NCBI GenBank assembly: GCA_963693085.1
Contig: OY856412.1
Location: forward strand, 1,062,226,744 to 1,062,290,743
Direction of reading: 5' to 3'
Length of the DNA stretch: 64,000 bases
Source of the DNA: Alisma plantago-aquatica
Taxonomy: Eukaryota > Streptophyta > Magnoliopsida > Alismatales > Alismataceae
The notes under the pieces are model-generated. The model was not told the origin of the DNA. It searched no databases and saw only the letters and a program-made list of their open reading frames with translations. This document shows, one piece after another, positions 1 to 10,975 of the stretch (positions within the stretch are counted from its first letter, which is position 1; each line of letters opens with the position of its first letter). Position numbers and translations under genes: made by a program.

Positions 1-281
1 CCGTGAAAAAAAAAATGTTAGTTGGAATGATGCATGAATAGTGTTGTTGTAATCAAGCTAGGTCTCGATGTATTGCTTGCATTGTGTTGAGATAAAGTTA
101 TCCAGTGTGGTTTCTAGAAAAATACACCATTTATAAAAAAGTCACCATTAATAAAAAGTACAAAACACAATTTGATGTTTCTTTTTCACATATCTTATTC
201 TTTCAAAAATTATAAGCACTATACTTTGTAAATTAATGATAGGAAAGGGATAAAGAGAAAGTTTCTCAATTTTCTTATTAG
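1..281. other. AT-rich sequence, nothing recognised
   Basis: I see no gene, repeat boundary or regulatory motif here. It precedes the microsatellite at which a large repeat begins. Confidence 0.5.
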
Positions 282-410
<129 letters not shown>

Positions 411-1397
411 TATATGGAATAGTGAATTTCAGCTTAATCAAAATGGATAACTATCAAAGAGATAACTTAATCAACTATATGGAAATGCAGAGGAAACATA
501 CCCTAAATGGACAGATATAATTAATTTCCAACATTTTTAAGTTTGATTTAAGAGTCTCAATCATCCTAATATTATTAATAAAAAATTAGGTTTAAATTTA
601 ATATTAACAATTAAAACATAAACATTGTCTTTCATAAATGATCAAACCAACTCATGAAACATATTCTTATCAATATGGTTGAATATCTTGATTCCAAAAA
701 GTATTATACACTACTTTCGATTTTGTAAGTAATTACTTATCTATATATGTCTAGTCTAATTATTAAGAATTTAATTAAAAACCTACTTGTAAATAAGACA
801 TATAACTCATCAAAAGATGGACATGTGATTGGGTACATAGTTAATATACCAAGACCAAATTCATTCCTTTCAAAATGGGGGCATGGGAGTATATATTAAT
901 CCTTAATATCACATTACAGATTAAAACGGGACCAAGTGCATCTAGGCAAAAACCTTTTATCATTTCCTTCTACCTTTAAAACATGGTTTGGAGATAAATA
1001 ACTCAACAATTTCTATGATCTCTAACGGTGATCACATTTGACATGTACAATCATCTCTCTTAGGATATGTGGTCTCAATGACCTTCAGTGGAGTCATAGA
1101 AGTGACATAAAGATACCTAAAATTGTGTTAATAGGAAAAACATGCCAATTTACATAAATCTAGGGGTCGAAAGATCATTGCAGAATTTGAATCAACCTCT
1201 CTGTGCGATACTAAATTGCCAAAGTGCCACTGGAACTCTTGCCAAAGTGTAGCTCTCAATAATCAATAACTTGAGTAGTGGACAATACCACATTAAGTTC
1301 CATGTCATCATAATATTGGGAAAAAATAAAATTCTAATGAACTTCCCAAATAGTAATTTTAGTAAGAAAAGTTTAGGTGTCAAGACTTGCTTTTTTT

Positions 1398-1914
1398 TTG
1401 GGGTAAGTCAGAGGGTTTTTATTCATCTCGCCCCTCTCGTGCAAGCAAAAACCTTGGAACCATTACAACTTATTGACTCATTTGCTGAAAGAAATTTGGT
1501 AGTACTACTACCATTACAGGACTCTAAGTTGATAATATCAACTAGACTATTAGGGGGTACCTTATAGACAAAGGAACCACCCTTGGTTTTTTGATGAAAT
1601 TTCGCAAGACCGTCAACAGCCTTGTTCATCTCTCTGGGAATATTCCTACACTTCCAACCCTGTCTCCAACCAGCTTGAATGCCTGTTAGCCATAAAGCCA
1701 ACCTTGCATAATCTTCTACTCTTCCCTCCATAGCCTCTTTTGCCCTTTTTGAGTCTGTCTCAAAATTGAGTTGTTTGCATGAAAGATGTTGTCCTATCTC
1801 AACAGCCCAATGAACTGCTCTCACTTCTGCCTCGAGCACACTATTGACATGAATCTTCTTGCCCCAACCACTTATCCAGTTGCCCTTACAATCTCTACAC
1901 ACGACAACAATCGA
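1398..1914 (-). mobile_element. 5'-truncated LINE insertion (filled site)
   Basis: Read on the minus strand, an RNase H coding fragment is followed by a short tail and a poly-A run (T run at 1391-1399 on +). Copy A' of the host repeat has no insertion at the matching place (15180-15190), which gives the unfilled site. The word TGCTT plus two bases flanks both sides (TGCTTTT before, TGCTTAT at 1915-1921), as expected for a target-site duplication with one change. The rest of the LINE, including its reverse transcriptase, is absent, as is usual for truncated LINE copies. Confidence 0.85.
1423..1902 (-). pseudogene. LINE-type RNase H domain, fragment
   Basis: This open stretch of about 159 codons resembles the RNase H-like domain found at the C-terminus of plant L1-type LINE polyproteins. 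Around residues 23-35 is the LEAEVRAVHWAVEI helix carrying the family's acidic residue. At about residues 46-52 is NFETDS with the catalytic aspartate. At about residues 87-102 is IPREMNKAVDGLAKF, matching the family's closing helix (PREaN..AD.LAk). The N-terminal strand with the first aspartate is missing, so it cannot be active. The last 55 residues are probably tail sequence rather than domain. Confidence 0.8.
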
Positions 1915-2692
1915 TGCTTATGATAGCTGTATATGAAGTCCAAGTTTATGTTAGCAACACATGACACAATGATACAAATAACTAGAAAGATGATTGCAAA
2001 GAAAATTGAGCACTCAATGGAGGATTATTAATAGGTGAAATTGGTTTTAAGATAGATTAGGGAAATGATTATTTGAGTGGAAATGGAAGCTCCACACAAT
2101 TTTGATGTATACAATATGTTGTGAGAAAAAGTCAAATTAATGAATAATTGTGCATGGAAAGTGACGAAGAATTCATTGGCAAAGAAATATTTTGACGAGA
2201 TGAAGTAAGAGATAAGAACACAATATGAACCAACCTTAAAAATATATGCATCGTATTAGGTATTATTTCCATCTCAAAGAAGACCCTAACCAAGGTGATA
2301 GGTGATTTAGGTGCCCTCCATGTAGGATTAAACTACTCAGCAAAAACCCGAGTTATCTAAAATATAGTCATACTGCTTTGAGTTTACTGACTAGCTTCCT
2401 TTATACGTGTATATTTTGACAATACAAATTGGCACATAATATGCGTCACTAGCAGTTTCTGATTGCTAAATATGACCTCTTGGATCTATTGATTTGTAGA
2501 GAAGAAAATTCAACAAATGCATCACCCCAAACATTTAAACTTTAAGACTGTCTCATGAGTATATTATATCGATGCCTCTATCAATTAGATTCTATTGATA
2601 GAGACAAGATTTATTGATCTTATGGGAATCCCTAGAGAGGACAAAATAGTAGAGATTTAATTTATTCTATCACCAACATCGAGTATCAAATT

Positions 2693-3012
2693 AGAAAGCC
2701 TTCCATTGATTTCTTTCTTATTTTTGGATGTCCTATTTTGTTTTGAACACGATGAATTCTCTTGACAAGTTTAATCTAAAGTCCTTTAAGGCTTTCTTTC
2801 TTGGCTATAACACCACCAACAAGGCTTATAGAGTTTATAACGTTGAACTGTGTAAAGTAGAAGAATCTATAAATGTTAGATTTGTTGAGACTAACCTCTC
2901 TATTTACAAAGATATCATTCCAAATGATGATGTTGTAGGTTTGGTGGTTCCTCTCTTAAAAGATCTCAACATGGGTGATAATGGAAAGGATGTGTTAGTT
3001 GACGAAGAATAG
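2693..3012 (+). pseudogene. Copia integrase C-terminal region, fragment
   Basis: The first residues (RKPSIDFF, then FGCP) are the conserved stretch that follows the Copia integrase core. After one frameshift near 2735, LNTMNSLDKF continues into FLGYNTTNKAYRVYN and EESINVRF, the standard Copia pattern (FLGYs...KAYRvyn...ve.S..V.F). It ends in an acidic linker before reverse transcriptase. The equivalent stretch also survives at the left edge of the minus-strand element (about 9641-9950), so the two halves overlap in content by roughly 0.3 kb. Confidence 0.88.
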
Positions 3013-3069
3013 AAGAGTGAAGAAAAGAAGGATCCAATTCCCTGCTTTGCAAATAATCATCCAAAGAAA

Positions 3070-3700
3070 TTGATCCTGGGCAATCCTTTTGAAAGAGTGA
3101 AGACATGTGCTACACTCAACAAAGAAAAAGCAGAAAGTGCCTTTATCTCTCAAATGGATCCAAAAGATGTCAAAGAAACTCAAAAAGATGATGAATGGAT
3201 CCAATCCATGCAAGCAGTGTTGGAGCAGTTCAAAAGAAACAAAGTATGGACTCTTGTGCCAAGACCAAGTGATAGAAAGATCATTGACACCAAATGGCTG
3301 CAACAAGTTGGATGAAAGTAGAAAAGTGGTAAGGAACAAAGCGATGTTAGTTTCTCAAGGCAACAATCAATAAGAAGATATAGATTTTAATGGAACATAA
3401 GCACCTATAGCTAGTCATGAGTCAATTATAATGTTGCTTGCTTTTTCCAGTCACAAGAATTTTCTTCCTTATCTAATGGATGTTAAAAGTGTGTTTTTCA
3501 ATGGTACAATTAAGGAGAGAGTGTATGTTGCACAACCCCTAGGATTTGAACATGCTAGCTTGTCTAACCATGTTTATTTGTTGCAAATAGCTCTCTTTGG
3601 TCTCAACCAAGGACCTCGAGCTTGGTATGAGAAACTAAAGAACTTTTTATTAGATAATGGTTGTATCATGGGCAAAGCAGATTCTACCTTGTTTTTTTTT
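3070..3700 (+). pseudogene. Copia reverse transcriptase, N-terminal part
   Basis: DEWIQSMQAVLEQFKRNKVW and IDTKW are the start of the Copia reverse transcriptase domain. After frameshifts near 3300 and stops near 3372-3400 the domain resumes with FLPYLMDVKSVFFNG, matching the Copia core 'q.DVksAFLnG' that holds the first catalytic aspartate. ALFGLNQGPRAWYEKL follows. It breaks off at KADSTLFF, where a LINE has inserted. The remainder, including the YVDD motif, continues at 5085. Confidence 0.9.
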
Positions 3701-3962
3701 AATTAAAGCCAGGAGATCTTCTATTCATCCCACTCTCCTCTTTGTGGGCAAACCATAAAAAAAGGTTACAATTCACACTTATAAAGTCACGGATAACACC
3801 CCCATCTAGCCCATCAAAGACTCTATACAAAAACTAGAAAAAGAACTCAGAGCTGTGCAAGACTCCAAGACACCAAAAGATGAACCAAGAGCCACATCAT
3901 CCAGCAGGTGTTCTCCTGAAGAAAATGTACAGAACACTACGTCTATCCATGATGATGAGACC

Positions 3963-4440
3963 TCACACATACATGGGTAGCAACATATGTTCAGTACAAA
4001 TGTAAGTGTCATTGAGAGTGGAACCCTGTGATCCTAACACTCTTGCAACTGCATTAGCTCGCTTAGGTATGAGATAACCTGTAATGGCATTATCATTGAG
4101 AACCGGTCGAATCTCCCTCCTGAACGGAGTGGCTCTCCATAACTCCTTAGAGTTTCCCCACATGATGTCAAGCACATAAGGATCGTCAATCTCAATGATG
4201 GCGATGAGGAGGTTCTTATCATCGGCAATTTTGAGGGAAATGGCACAAGCAAGAATGTAGGCAATGGTGTAGTCATATTCTTGAAGCCAGACTCAGAAAG
4301 CTAATCTAACATGAGAATGGGAGTTGCGAACAACACCGACTACCCATCTTGTAACGACTCCCATCTGGTCAGCTATGCAGCCAATAGTCAGATTGAGCTT
4401 AAGATTGTCGACATCCGGGGTTGCCATCTCGTGATCTGAA
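3963..4440 (-). pseudogene. LINE RNase H-like domain, frameshifted
   Basis: Reading leftwards from about 4440, KLNLTIGCIADQMG and VVTRWVVGVVRNSHS resemble the first strands of the plant LINE RNase H domain. Further on, AIIEIDDPYVLDIMWG holds the expected acidic strand and IPKRANAVARVLGS the closing helix. The pieces lie in more than one frame with internal stops, so it is dead. The substitution pattern is ordinary decay and no unusual fusion is visible. Confidence 0.65.
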
Positions 4441-4864
4441 TGCGCTTGAGAATGGTCTATGGATCCCGAATATTATGAAGCTCGAGCTATTTGTGAAAGG
4501 TCGGGTCCTCTATCTTGATGAAAGACTTCTTCATGATCAGCCGGTTCAGACAAGAAGAAATGAAATTTCATTGCAAGGGCCATGCTAACACCTTGCCTTC
4601 CATCTTGGCAGTGCATGAGATGCGTCATATAGTCCACACTATATGGGCGCATAGCTCACCTGCGATCCATCTTATCGACGATGTAGAAGCCTGTGAGCTG
4701 CCACAAATGATCATGATCTACTCGAAAGACTCAGACGCTGTGTAGCTAGTAATGACACAGAACTTGTCCTAGAAAAATCCTACAAGCTGACTATCCAGAA
4801 AAAGGTGTTGTAAGGTTTCACACGATGGTGGATCACAACATGTACATCAGGAGACGATTGGAAT

Positions 4865-5080
4865 CTAACATCTACAAATGTTGTCATCAGTGGGAAGAGT
4901 ACGATGCACTATCTTCCACAAAATGGCGCTAGCTCTGGGATTTCCCATCTTCCAAAGCTTCTCCAACCAAGGTCTGTCGCTCTCCATGTGAGGATAAAGG
5001 ATCTCTTTCTTAACAGATTTAATGGAAAAGGAACCATCCTGTGCTGGACACCATATCAACTTGTCTGCGTCACCAATTTT
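4865..5080 (-). pseudogene. LINE zinc-binding region after reverse transcriptase (zf-RVT)
   Basis: About 70 residues match the zf-RVT region at the end of plant LINE reverse transcriptase: DKLIWCPAQDGSFSIKS, then WLEKLWKMGNPRASAILWKI, then HRTLPTDDNICRC. The family pattern is 'D...W....G.FSvKs...lW....P....F.Wr..h..LpT.d.l'. Only this stretch remains, because the reverse transcriptase that should lie to its right was never inserted (5' truncation). Confidence 0.8.
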
Positions 5081-5084
5081 CTTA

Positions 5085-5370
5085 TCATTCAAATATATGT
5101 TGATGATATCATTTTTTTTCAGAACTAATTATGATCTTTGCAAGGAGTTTAGTGATCTTATGTAGAGTGATTTTGAGATGAGCATGATGGGGGAGATTAC
5201 TTTCTTCCTTGGCTTTCAAATCAAGCAAACAAAAAATGGGAACTTCATCAACCAAGGTAAGTACACAAGTGAGCTATTTAAGCACTTTGGGATGGAGAAC
5301 ACCAAGTCGATGGACACCCCCATGTCAAACACCGCCAAGCTTGATAGAGATGAAGAAGGTGAATAGGTAG
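5085..5370 (+). pseudogene. Copia reverse transcriptase, C-terminal part
   Basis: FLIIQIYVDDIIF carries the catalytic YVDD motif of Copia reverse transcriptases. Stops and a frameshift follow over 5126-5175, and then FEMSMMGEITFFLGFQIKQ, the conserved 'FemSmmGel.fFLGlqI.Q' stretch. It continues with YTSELFKHFGMENTKSMDTPM, the connection towards RNase H. It is the direct continuation of the fragment ending at 3700, with the LINE between them. Confidence 0.92.
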
Positions 5371-5392
5371 ATGTGAATCTCTATATAGGTGT

Positions 5393-6040
5393 ATGATTGG
5401 AAGTTTACTTTATTTAACTACCTCTAGACCTGACATAACATTTAGTTTTATCATGTGTACTCGATTTCAATCAAGTACTAGGAAATCACATCTTATTGTA
5501 GTCAAGAGGATGTTAAGATATCTAGCCAAAACCCTAAATTTTGGACTATGTTATCCTAAGTCAAGGAACTTTACTCTTCTTGCTTATAGTGATGCAGATT
5601 ACGTAAGATGCTTGATTGATAGAAAGTGCAGACATGACACTTTCTTCTTCCTAAGACCTTGCCAAGTTTCTTAGTTCTCCAAGAAGCAAACCACTATGGC
5701 TCTATCAACTACCAATATTGAATACATTGTAGTTGGAATTTGTTGTGTCCAAGTCCTATGGATGAAGCAAATGCTCCAAGACTTTAACATTTATTTTGAT
5801 TCTTCTTCTATCTTTTGTGATAATACTAGTGTAATTTACTTGTCCTACAATCCTATTTTGCATAGTAGAGATAAACATATATATGTCTGTAATCATTTTC
5901 TTCATGACCACATTGCCAAGAAGGATATTTATATCATACATATTGAGACGAAGAATTAGTTAGAAGACATTTTCACTAAATCTCTAACTAGAGAGAAATT
6001 TACTTTTATTAGATCAAAACTCCTTATAACTACTCTCGAT
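5393..6040 (+). pseudogene. Copia RNase H domain
   Basis: MIGSLLYLTTSRPDITFS is the typical start of Copia RNase H ('iGsLlYLt.sRPDi.fav'). KRMLRYLAKTLNFGL and LLAYSDADYV follow, the latter with the catalytic aspartate region. After a stop near 5674, MALSTTNIEYIVVGICC matches 'valSt.eaEYiaag..c', and HSRDKHIYVCNHFLHDH matches the conserved 'H.rtKHIdir.hfird'. The tail (EDIFTKSLTREKF) is recognisable just before 6010. At least one stop and a few substitutions disable it. Confidence 0.9.
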
Positions 6041-6060
6041 GATATTGACATGCCTTCTAG

Positions 6061-6780
6061 CTATTTGTTATCTTATATATATGCTTCTTGCTTTGAATTG
6101 ATCATCTCTTGCTTAATATGTGCTATAGTTATCTTGTTTCTTGCCTTGTTTTGCTCGTTTTGGGTATTTTTCACCAACAATTGTTTTATCGCAAAATAAT
6201 ACCCTATATTGAGTGAAATGTGCCTTAATATGTCTAAAATGCATAATAGGCTAAATAAATAAATTAATTAGCAAACTAGAGGCTATAAATCAAGATTTCA
6301 TGTTTTTGGACAAGCTACCTGTTGGTTGAGTTGCCGTCTCGACCAATTCCAGACTAAGGTCAAGGGTTTTTCTCTTGACCAATCGAGTTTCCCTTGGACA
6401 AACTCGACCGATTCCCGATCTGGACCAAAAATAAAATAGGTTTCAACCAACATTTCTCCCTCTCAACTAGAGAAAACTCGACCAATTCCTATGCTCTAGC
6501 CCCTCTTAACCTCAACCCTAACTGTAATGTCCACCCGAAGAAAAATCAAATAGACATTACAGAAAACACAGTTGTAATCATGTACTATCTATTGAGGAAT
6601 GTTGGAGTCAAATGTGATTGATACATATTACATCACATGACCTATTTTGACTCAGGGAAGAATATCTGTGGCACCCACCCACCCTACCCTACACTAATCT
6701 ATGGTTTGTTTACTTTTCCTACCCAAAAATCTCTTTGTTATGATCTCAATTACAAACATATCTAGAAAGGGGTTTGCATT
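6061..6780 (+). other. Copia 3' spacer with LTR-like words
   Basis: No coding sequence is evident. From 6310 to 6490 the words 'actcgacc' and 'gaccaattcc' recur. The same words occur in the U3 of both Copia LTRs here (8575-8700 and 13860-14105, where they read as the complement). Either LTR-derived sequence was copied into the spacer or the words are shared by the family. Confidence 0.4.
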
Positions 6781-7560
6781 AGTGGAAACATAATCAGAAA
6801 GACCTTCCTGCCTATCTATTCTACCACACTTGGAGCCTCTTCCTCCACCCAAGAACCTCCACCTACACCACCATCCTGGCCTACTCGCGCCTCATTCAAT
6901 GCATCAAATGAAACCCTGATGGGATATATGATGTATCAATAGGTGTACAACCTTCAGGTTTAGGATTACCTATACCAGGACCTCTACCAGATCATGTCTA
7001 CAACGAACCTATTGTGTAGACACCCTTACCTCTCCTTCCAACCCTCCCCAGGTGGTGAGTATGCTTCCTATGCATACAATCACTTCTACCTGACCCCTCC
7101 ACCTTCTACTTCTGTTGTAACATCTTCTGTTGCTGGTGGATCTGTATCTACCCATGGAGTGCTTCCTTCTCTGGCATTTTCTTCAAGCCCTCTTGCTACC
7201 CTACTTTATAGTATTGGCACTTATGCTCCCTCTATCCCTCAGGTACATGAGTTAAACGCTCTTAGCGTGACTTGGGATGAGTAGAATACCCTTTGGCCCA
7301 ATCGCAGTTTTGGTCCTCCTACCAATAAGGAGATGTCTAGATAGGATGATGAGGATGTTTTTGATGATGAGGAGGCCACTGAGGATGATGTCTTCACTCT
7401 ATTTCTAATGGCTTTTCTAGTACCTCTGGTGATGAAGTTGTTGGTGTCTCTCCTGCACCTTCAGACGGAGATGAGGACTACAAGCCTGAGGCTGACGAGG
7501 ATGATGTGGATGATGGCGTTGTGGACATATATAGCTTAGATATAACTCGATGTCTTAGTT
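6781..7560 (+). pseudogene. Possible extra 3' ORF of a SIRE-like Copia element
   Basis: This stretch encodes a Pro/Ser/Thr-rich piece (SSTQEPPPTPPSWPTRA), then ETLMGYMMYQ. A short open frame (6994-7284) follows, and then a strongly acidic segment rich in GAT/GAG codons (7345-7530), all broken by stops. Position between RNase H and LTR, proline-rich and acidic character fit the accessory ORF seen in many SIRE-type Copia elements. I see no membrane segment or diagnostic motif. The identification rests mainly on position. Confidence 0.35.
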
Positions 7561-8086
7561 TCTTAGTCTTTTAGGTGCTAATTAGATATATCTTTTTAGA
7601 CTCTTATGTACTATGACATTTGGGTACATGTATATGAGATGTACAATTTTATCATTCTACAGTTTTCTCATTGGTTTATGGTTCTTGTAGTGAGAACATT
7701 TTTCATTGTTGTAATGAAAATCATAAGTACCCTTACTCTCTGGTTGACTGTTTCTCATGAGTTTGTGGTATGTTCCCCATATTTGGATATGACATTGGAT
7801 TGCTTGTTTCTCTTTCCCTCGTCTCTGTTTGATGTGTGCTATATGGTTGATTGGTTAATCATGTTTCTATGAAGAAGACCCATGTTTCATCTCTTTCTAC
7901 CTTCCTATCCTTTTGATATGACAAAGGGGGATAAATGACATCAACCATATTGTTTTATTGCTTGTATGATCCTTGTCTTGTCAATTATCTCTTATCACGT
8001 GACTTGTTGTAGGACCATATAGTATGTAGATGTGCTTTGGTTATTCTGTGGAAAGGCTAACCATGAAGGCATATGTAAGAATGAAT
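7561..8086 (+). other. 3' untranslated spacer of the Copia element
   Basis: AT-rich, with no coding support. It contains a short purine-rich word with five G (about 7923-7931) that could be an old polypurine tract, but the stronger G run lies at 8089. Confidence 0.4.
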
Positions 8087-8104
8087 TGGGGGGGGGAAGA
8101 AATT
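8087..8104 (+). promoter_or_regulatory. Candidate polypurine tract
   Basis: A run of nine G followed by AAGAAA lies just before the presumed LTR start. Such purine tracts prime plus-strand DNA synthesis in LTR retrotransposons. The exact LTR start next to it is not certain. Confidence 0.45.
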
Positions 8105-9639
8105 CACATTGATCAATCATGTATCCCCTTGCAATTCAAAAGGTGAAGGATTATCTTTCATATCCTTTCTCAAAGGTAAAGATTGAACTTTCATATCCTA
8201 TTCAATATGTTGAGGAATGGTTTGTCATTTTCAAAAATGGGAAGAATGTTGACCTAAGTGTTATACATTGTCCATATTTTGATAATGACTTAACCATTCC
8301 ATTCATATGTATCTAATATCTTAATTACATATTGATATCAGGCATTAGATACATGAAAAGGATCAAACCACTAAAACCCTAGCTTGTCTTAGTTCAATTC
8401 AAAAGTAATGCATTTGTGTAATTTGGGAAATCACTTCAAATCACCTTAAAAAACTTTTGTGATCATTTGTATTGATGATATGACTTGTAACTAAAATGAG
8501 TAAATATCAGGGACACTTAATTCCAACGTGGGTCACTTAAAATTCATTTTGTAAATTCAGCACAACAACTTCATCGGTCGAGTTCGATGAAAGTAAAACT
8601 CGATAGATCAGTATTCATTTCCAAAATCCAATGGTTTAAATTGGCTTTGTCACATAGTGTGATTGTTCGAGTTATCTTTATTGAAACTCGACCAAATCCA
8701 ATGTATGGAGAATGTAGAAAAATTGATTCTAACTATTGGAGGGGTGCAAAACTCAAAATTATATGTGTTGCAACCCTCCAAACGGATGGTACATGTTTAC
8801 AAGTGTTCCTACACTCTACTGGAAAGCTCCAGCTATAAATAGGAACTCTTGGAGTTCATTCCAAGGTTTGTCATTCATACTATTCGAGGTCCTTACTACA
8901 GTTCAGTGCTATTAGTCCACTTGAGCCCCTTTCTCTCTCTTGTTTACACCTCAACTCATCATTATGAGTGAAATACATCTTGTGTGAAGAGAGCTACCCA
9001 TTTGTGTTCTTGTAAAGCTCTCAAGATCCATATTTCCCATCCCTTTATCAAAATATCTTTCTTGGTGAAAGCTTCTTTAAGAGAAGGAGAAGGAGCAGGC
9101 TTCTTTAGCTGGAGAAGAAGGTGCTCAAGGATACTCCAAGTGAAGGAGAAGATCAAGGAGGAAGATCCAAGGAGATGAGTGGCTAAAGCCTCAAGGCCTA
9201 AGTCTCGTTGCATGAAGGAGAGAACCTTGGTGAAGGCATCCAACTAATTGCAAGAGTAGGTAAGACTTTTGTGAGGTAGAAGACTAGCTCTTGGGTAGAT
9301 AAACCCTTGATTGTAATGTTGTTTGCTCCCTTTACCTTAAAGGAAGATGGGTATCCATGTCTTGGAAAAGGAAGGTCATATGTTGTAACTCTTATAAGTG
9401 AATATAATGAGTAGACATCTTAGAAATCCTATACTCTCTCCTAGTTTGGAGAGTGGAACCACTCTAAAATAGCTTGTTCACTTGGTTTCTTCAATATCTT
9501 TCTTCCTTGCTTTGTATGTTTCAATTGCTGTCAAAATCATTATCTGCAATTAAGCTTATTTGAAGTAACTTGAAGATCTAACAAGTTTTGTGTAGTTTTG
9601 AAGATCTATTCACCTCCTCTAGAGCCCTTAGATCCAACA
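8105..9639 (+). repeat. Copia 3' LTR
   Basis: The right end '...ttagatccaaca' is well placed: the minus-strand relative ends in the matching 'agatccagca' next to its primer site (12970). Other shared stretches are 'catatgttgtaactcttata' (9372-9391) and the TATA region. The left edge is approximate. U3 carries repeated 'gtcgag' and 'actcgacc' words. Immediately after 9639 the coding remains of the opposed element begin, so the junction is a rearrangement or a nested insertion with one flank lost. Confidence 0.7.
8833..8842 (+). promoter_or_regulatory. TATA box of the Copia LTR
   Basis: CTATAAATAG lies in the middle of the LTR, where the U3 promoter is expected. The sister LTR has the same word (13731-13742 on -). 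Confidence 0.6.
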
Positions 9640-9640
9640 A

Positions 9641-10400
9641 TGTTGAGCTCTTCTAATCTAGGTATCACTTTATCTATAACATCATCAACCATAGTATTCT
9701 TAGAAATATAGGGGTTAGATTCAATAAAATTAACATTGAAATCCCTTGTACTTTGAATAGTTCAATATTAAATACTTTTTATGATCTATGTGTAGTGCTA
9801 TATCCAAGAAAGAAAATTTTGTAGGATTTTGCATCAAACCTGTGAAGAGAATATTTGGTGTTAAAAAAAAAGCATGGACAACCAAAAGTTTGAAAGAAGT
9901 CTATAGAAGGCTTTCTACCACACAAAACTCATAGGGGTTTTTCTTAAGCAAAGGATGTGTTAAAATTTGATTTTGCACAAAACATGCAGTGCTAACAGTT
10001 TTGGCCCAAAACTTCTTTAGAGTGTGTTACTCTAAGAGAATTTTCCAAACCATTTCTCGCAAAGATATATTCTTCCTTTCAACTACCCCATTTTTTGAGG
10101 TGTATGGAGGAAGAAAAGTTGTGTATGTAGCCAATTTTTTCACAAAAGATTTCAAATGAGTCATTTTCAAATTCTCCTCCATGGTCACTAGGGATAGACA
10201 CAATATTGCAAGAAGCTTCATTTTCAATCGATTTGCAAAATGCCAAGAAAATATCAAGCATATCACTTTTTCAAACCAAAACGAATGTCCAAGTAAAATG
10301 AGAGAAATCATAGGCAATCACGAGACAAAATTTACTACCACAAAGCATTTGAGTTCTCATTAGTCCTAATATATCAATGTAAAGAAGCTCAAGAACCCTC
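9641..10400 (-). pseudogene. Copia integrase, minus strand
   Basis: The integrase core is recognisable in two frames: SIENEASCNIVSIPSDHGGE then FENDSFEIFCEKIGYIHNF, followed by NGVVERKNISLREM. These match the Copia pattern 'irSDhGgEFen..fe.fc...Gi.hnfs.p.tpqqNGvvERkNrtl.em', including a catalytic aspartate and glutamate. Downstream (to 9641) KPSIDFFQTFGCP and a damaged FLGY-like stretch form the C-terminal part, which also starts the + element at 2693. Frameshifts and stops disable it. Confidence 0.88.
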
Positions 10401-10699
10401 TTGGTGCTAGGGACTCCTTTGAATTTAAAGAGGATTTAGTTTGCTTCACTTATGTACAAAGTTTGAATTCCTCATCCTTCTAAAAGTCCAATTTCAGAAG
10501 TCCTTGGACAAAGTCTAATCAACTTATTCAACTGATGTATATTTACATGACCAGGCCTTCAATGCCACAAAGATATATCATTTTTTAGCAAAAACTAGGC
10601 ATTTACCAAGAACATGCTTAAGAGAGTCAAGAACAATAATATAGAGAAGATTTTTGTTTCTAGTTCCCTTATATATGATATTGTAGGAGAGGTAATCTA

Positions 10700-10975
10700 G
10701 AAGAAATCATTCATGATAAGTAAAGAGAACATAATATCCATTATCACATAGTTGACTAACACTAATTAAATTGTGATGTAGGTCATCTACAAGAACAATT
10801 TTTATACATAGTTAAGCACATACAACACCCTTACATATAACTTTACCTTTCTTGTTGTCCCCAAAAATCACCAAACCTCCTTCCTTTTTTGTGAGAGTGT
10901 TTAACTGGTTTTCATCAACGGTCATATGCTTGTAGCACCCACTATATACAGTCCATTTTCCTTTATCCTACATAG
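10700..10975 (-). pseudogene. Copia protease and pre-integrase region
   Basis: WTVYSGCYKHMTVDENQ followed by KKEGGLVIFGDNKKGKVICK matches the Copia aspartic protease ('W..DSGCs.HMtgd...f...... g.V.fgdn.kg.i.G'). The catalytic aspartate of the DSG motif is replaced by tyrosine, so the copy is inactive even without its frameshifts. VDDLHHNLISVSQLCDNGY is the conserved stretch leading into the pre-integrase region. Confidence 0.85.

Larger units (their letters stand above)
3692..5080 (-). mobile_element. 5'-truncated LINE inserted in Copia reverse transcriptase
   Basis: On the minus strand a zinc-binding region after reverse transcriptase is followed by an RNase H-like region and a poly-A tail (ten T on + at 3692-3700). 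It separates Copia residues KADSTLFF from FLIIQIYVDDIIF, which are adjacent in intact Copia elements, so the LINE is younger than the Copia. The right boundary lies between about 5072 and 5084; T-rich flanks hide the target duplication. Confidence 0.85.
2693..9639 (+). mobile_element. Copia LTR retrotransposon, 3' half (SIRE-like), decayed
   Basis: In order on + are the integrase C-terminus, reverse transcriptase (split by a LINE), RNase H, a long 3' spacer with an acidic low-complexity region, a G-rich tract and a 3' LTR. The 5' LTR, gag, protease and integrase core are missing: the element begins abruptly at 2693 against the end of repeat A. Stops and frameshifts occur throughout. The long spacer after RNase H fits SIRE-type Copia elements, which often carry an extra ORF there, but that placement is an inference. 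Its LTR belongs to the same family as the minus-strand element at 9640-14103. Confidence 0.85.
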
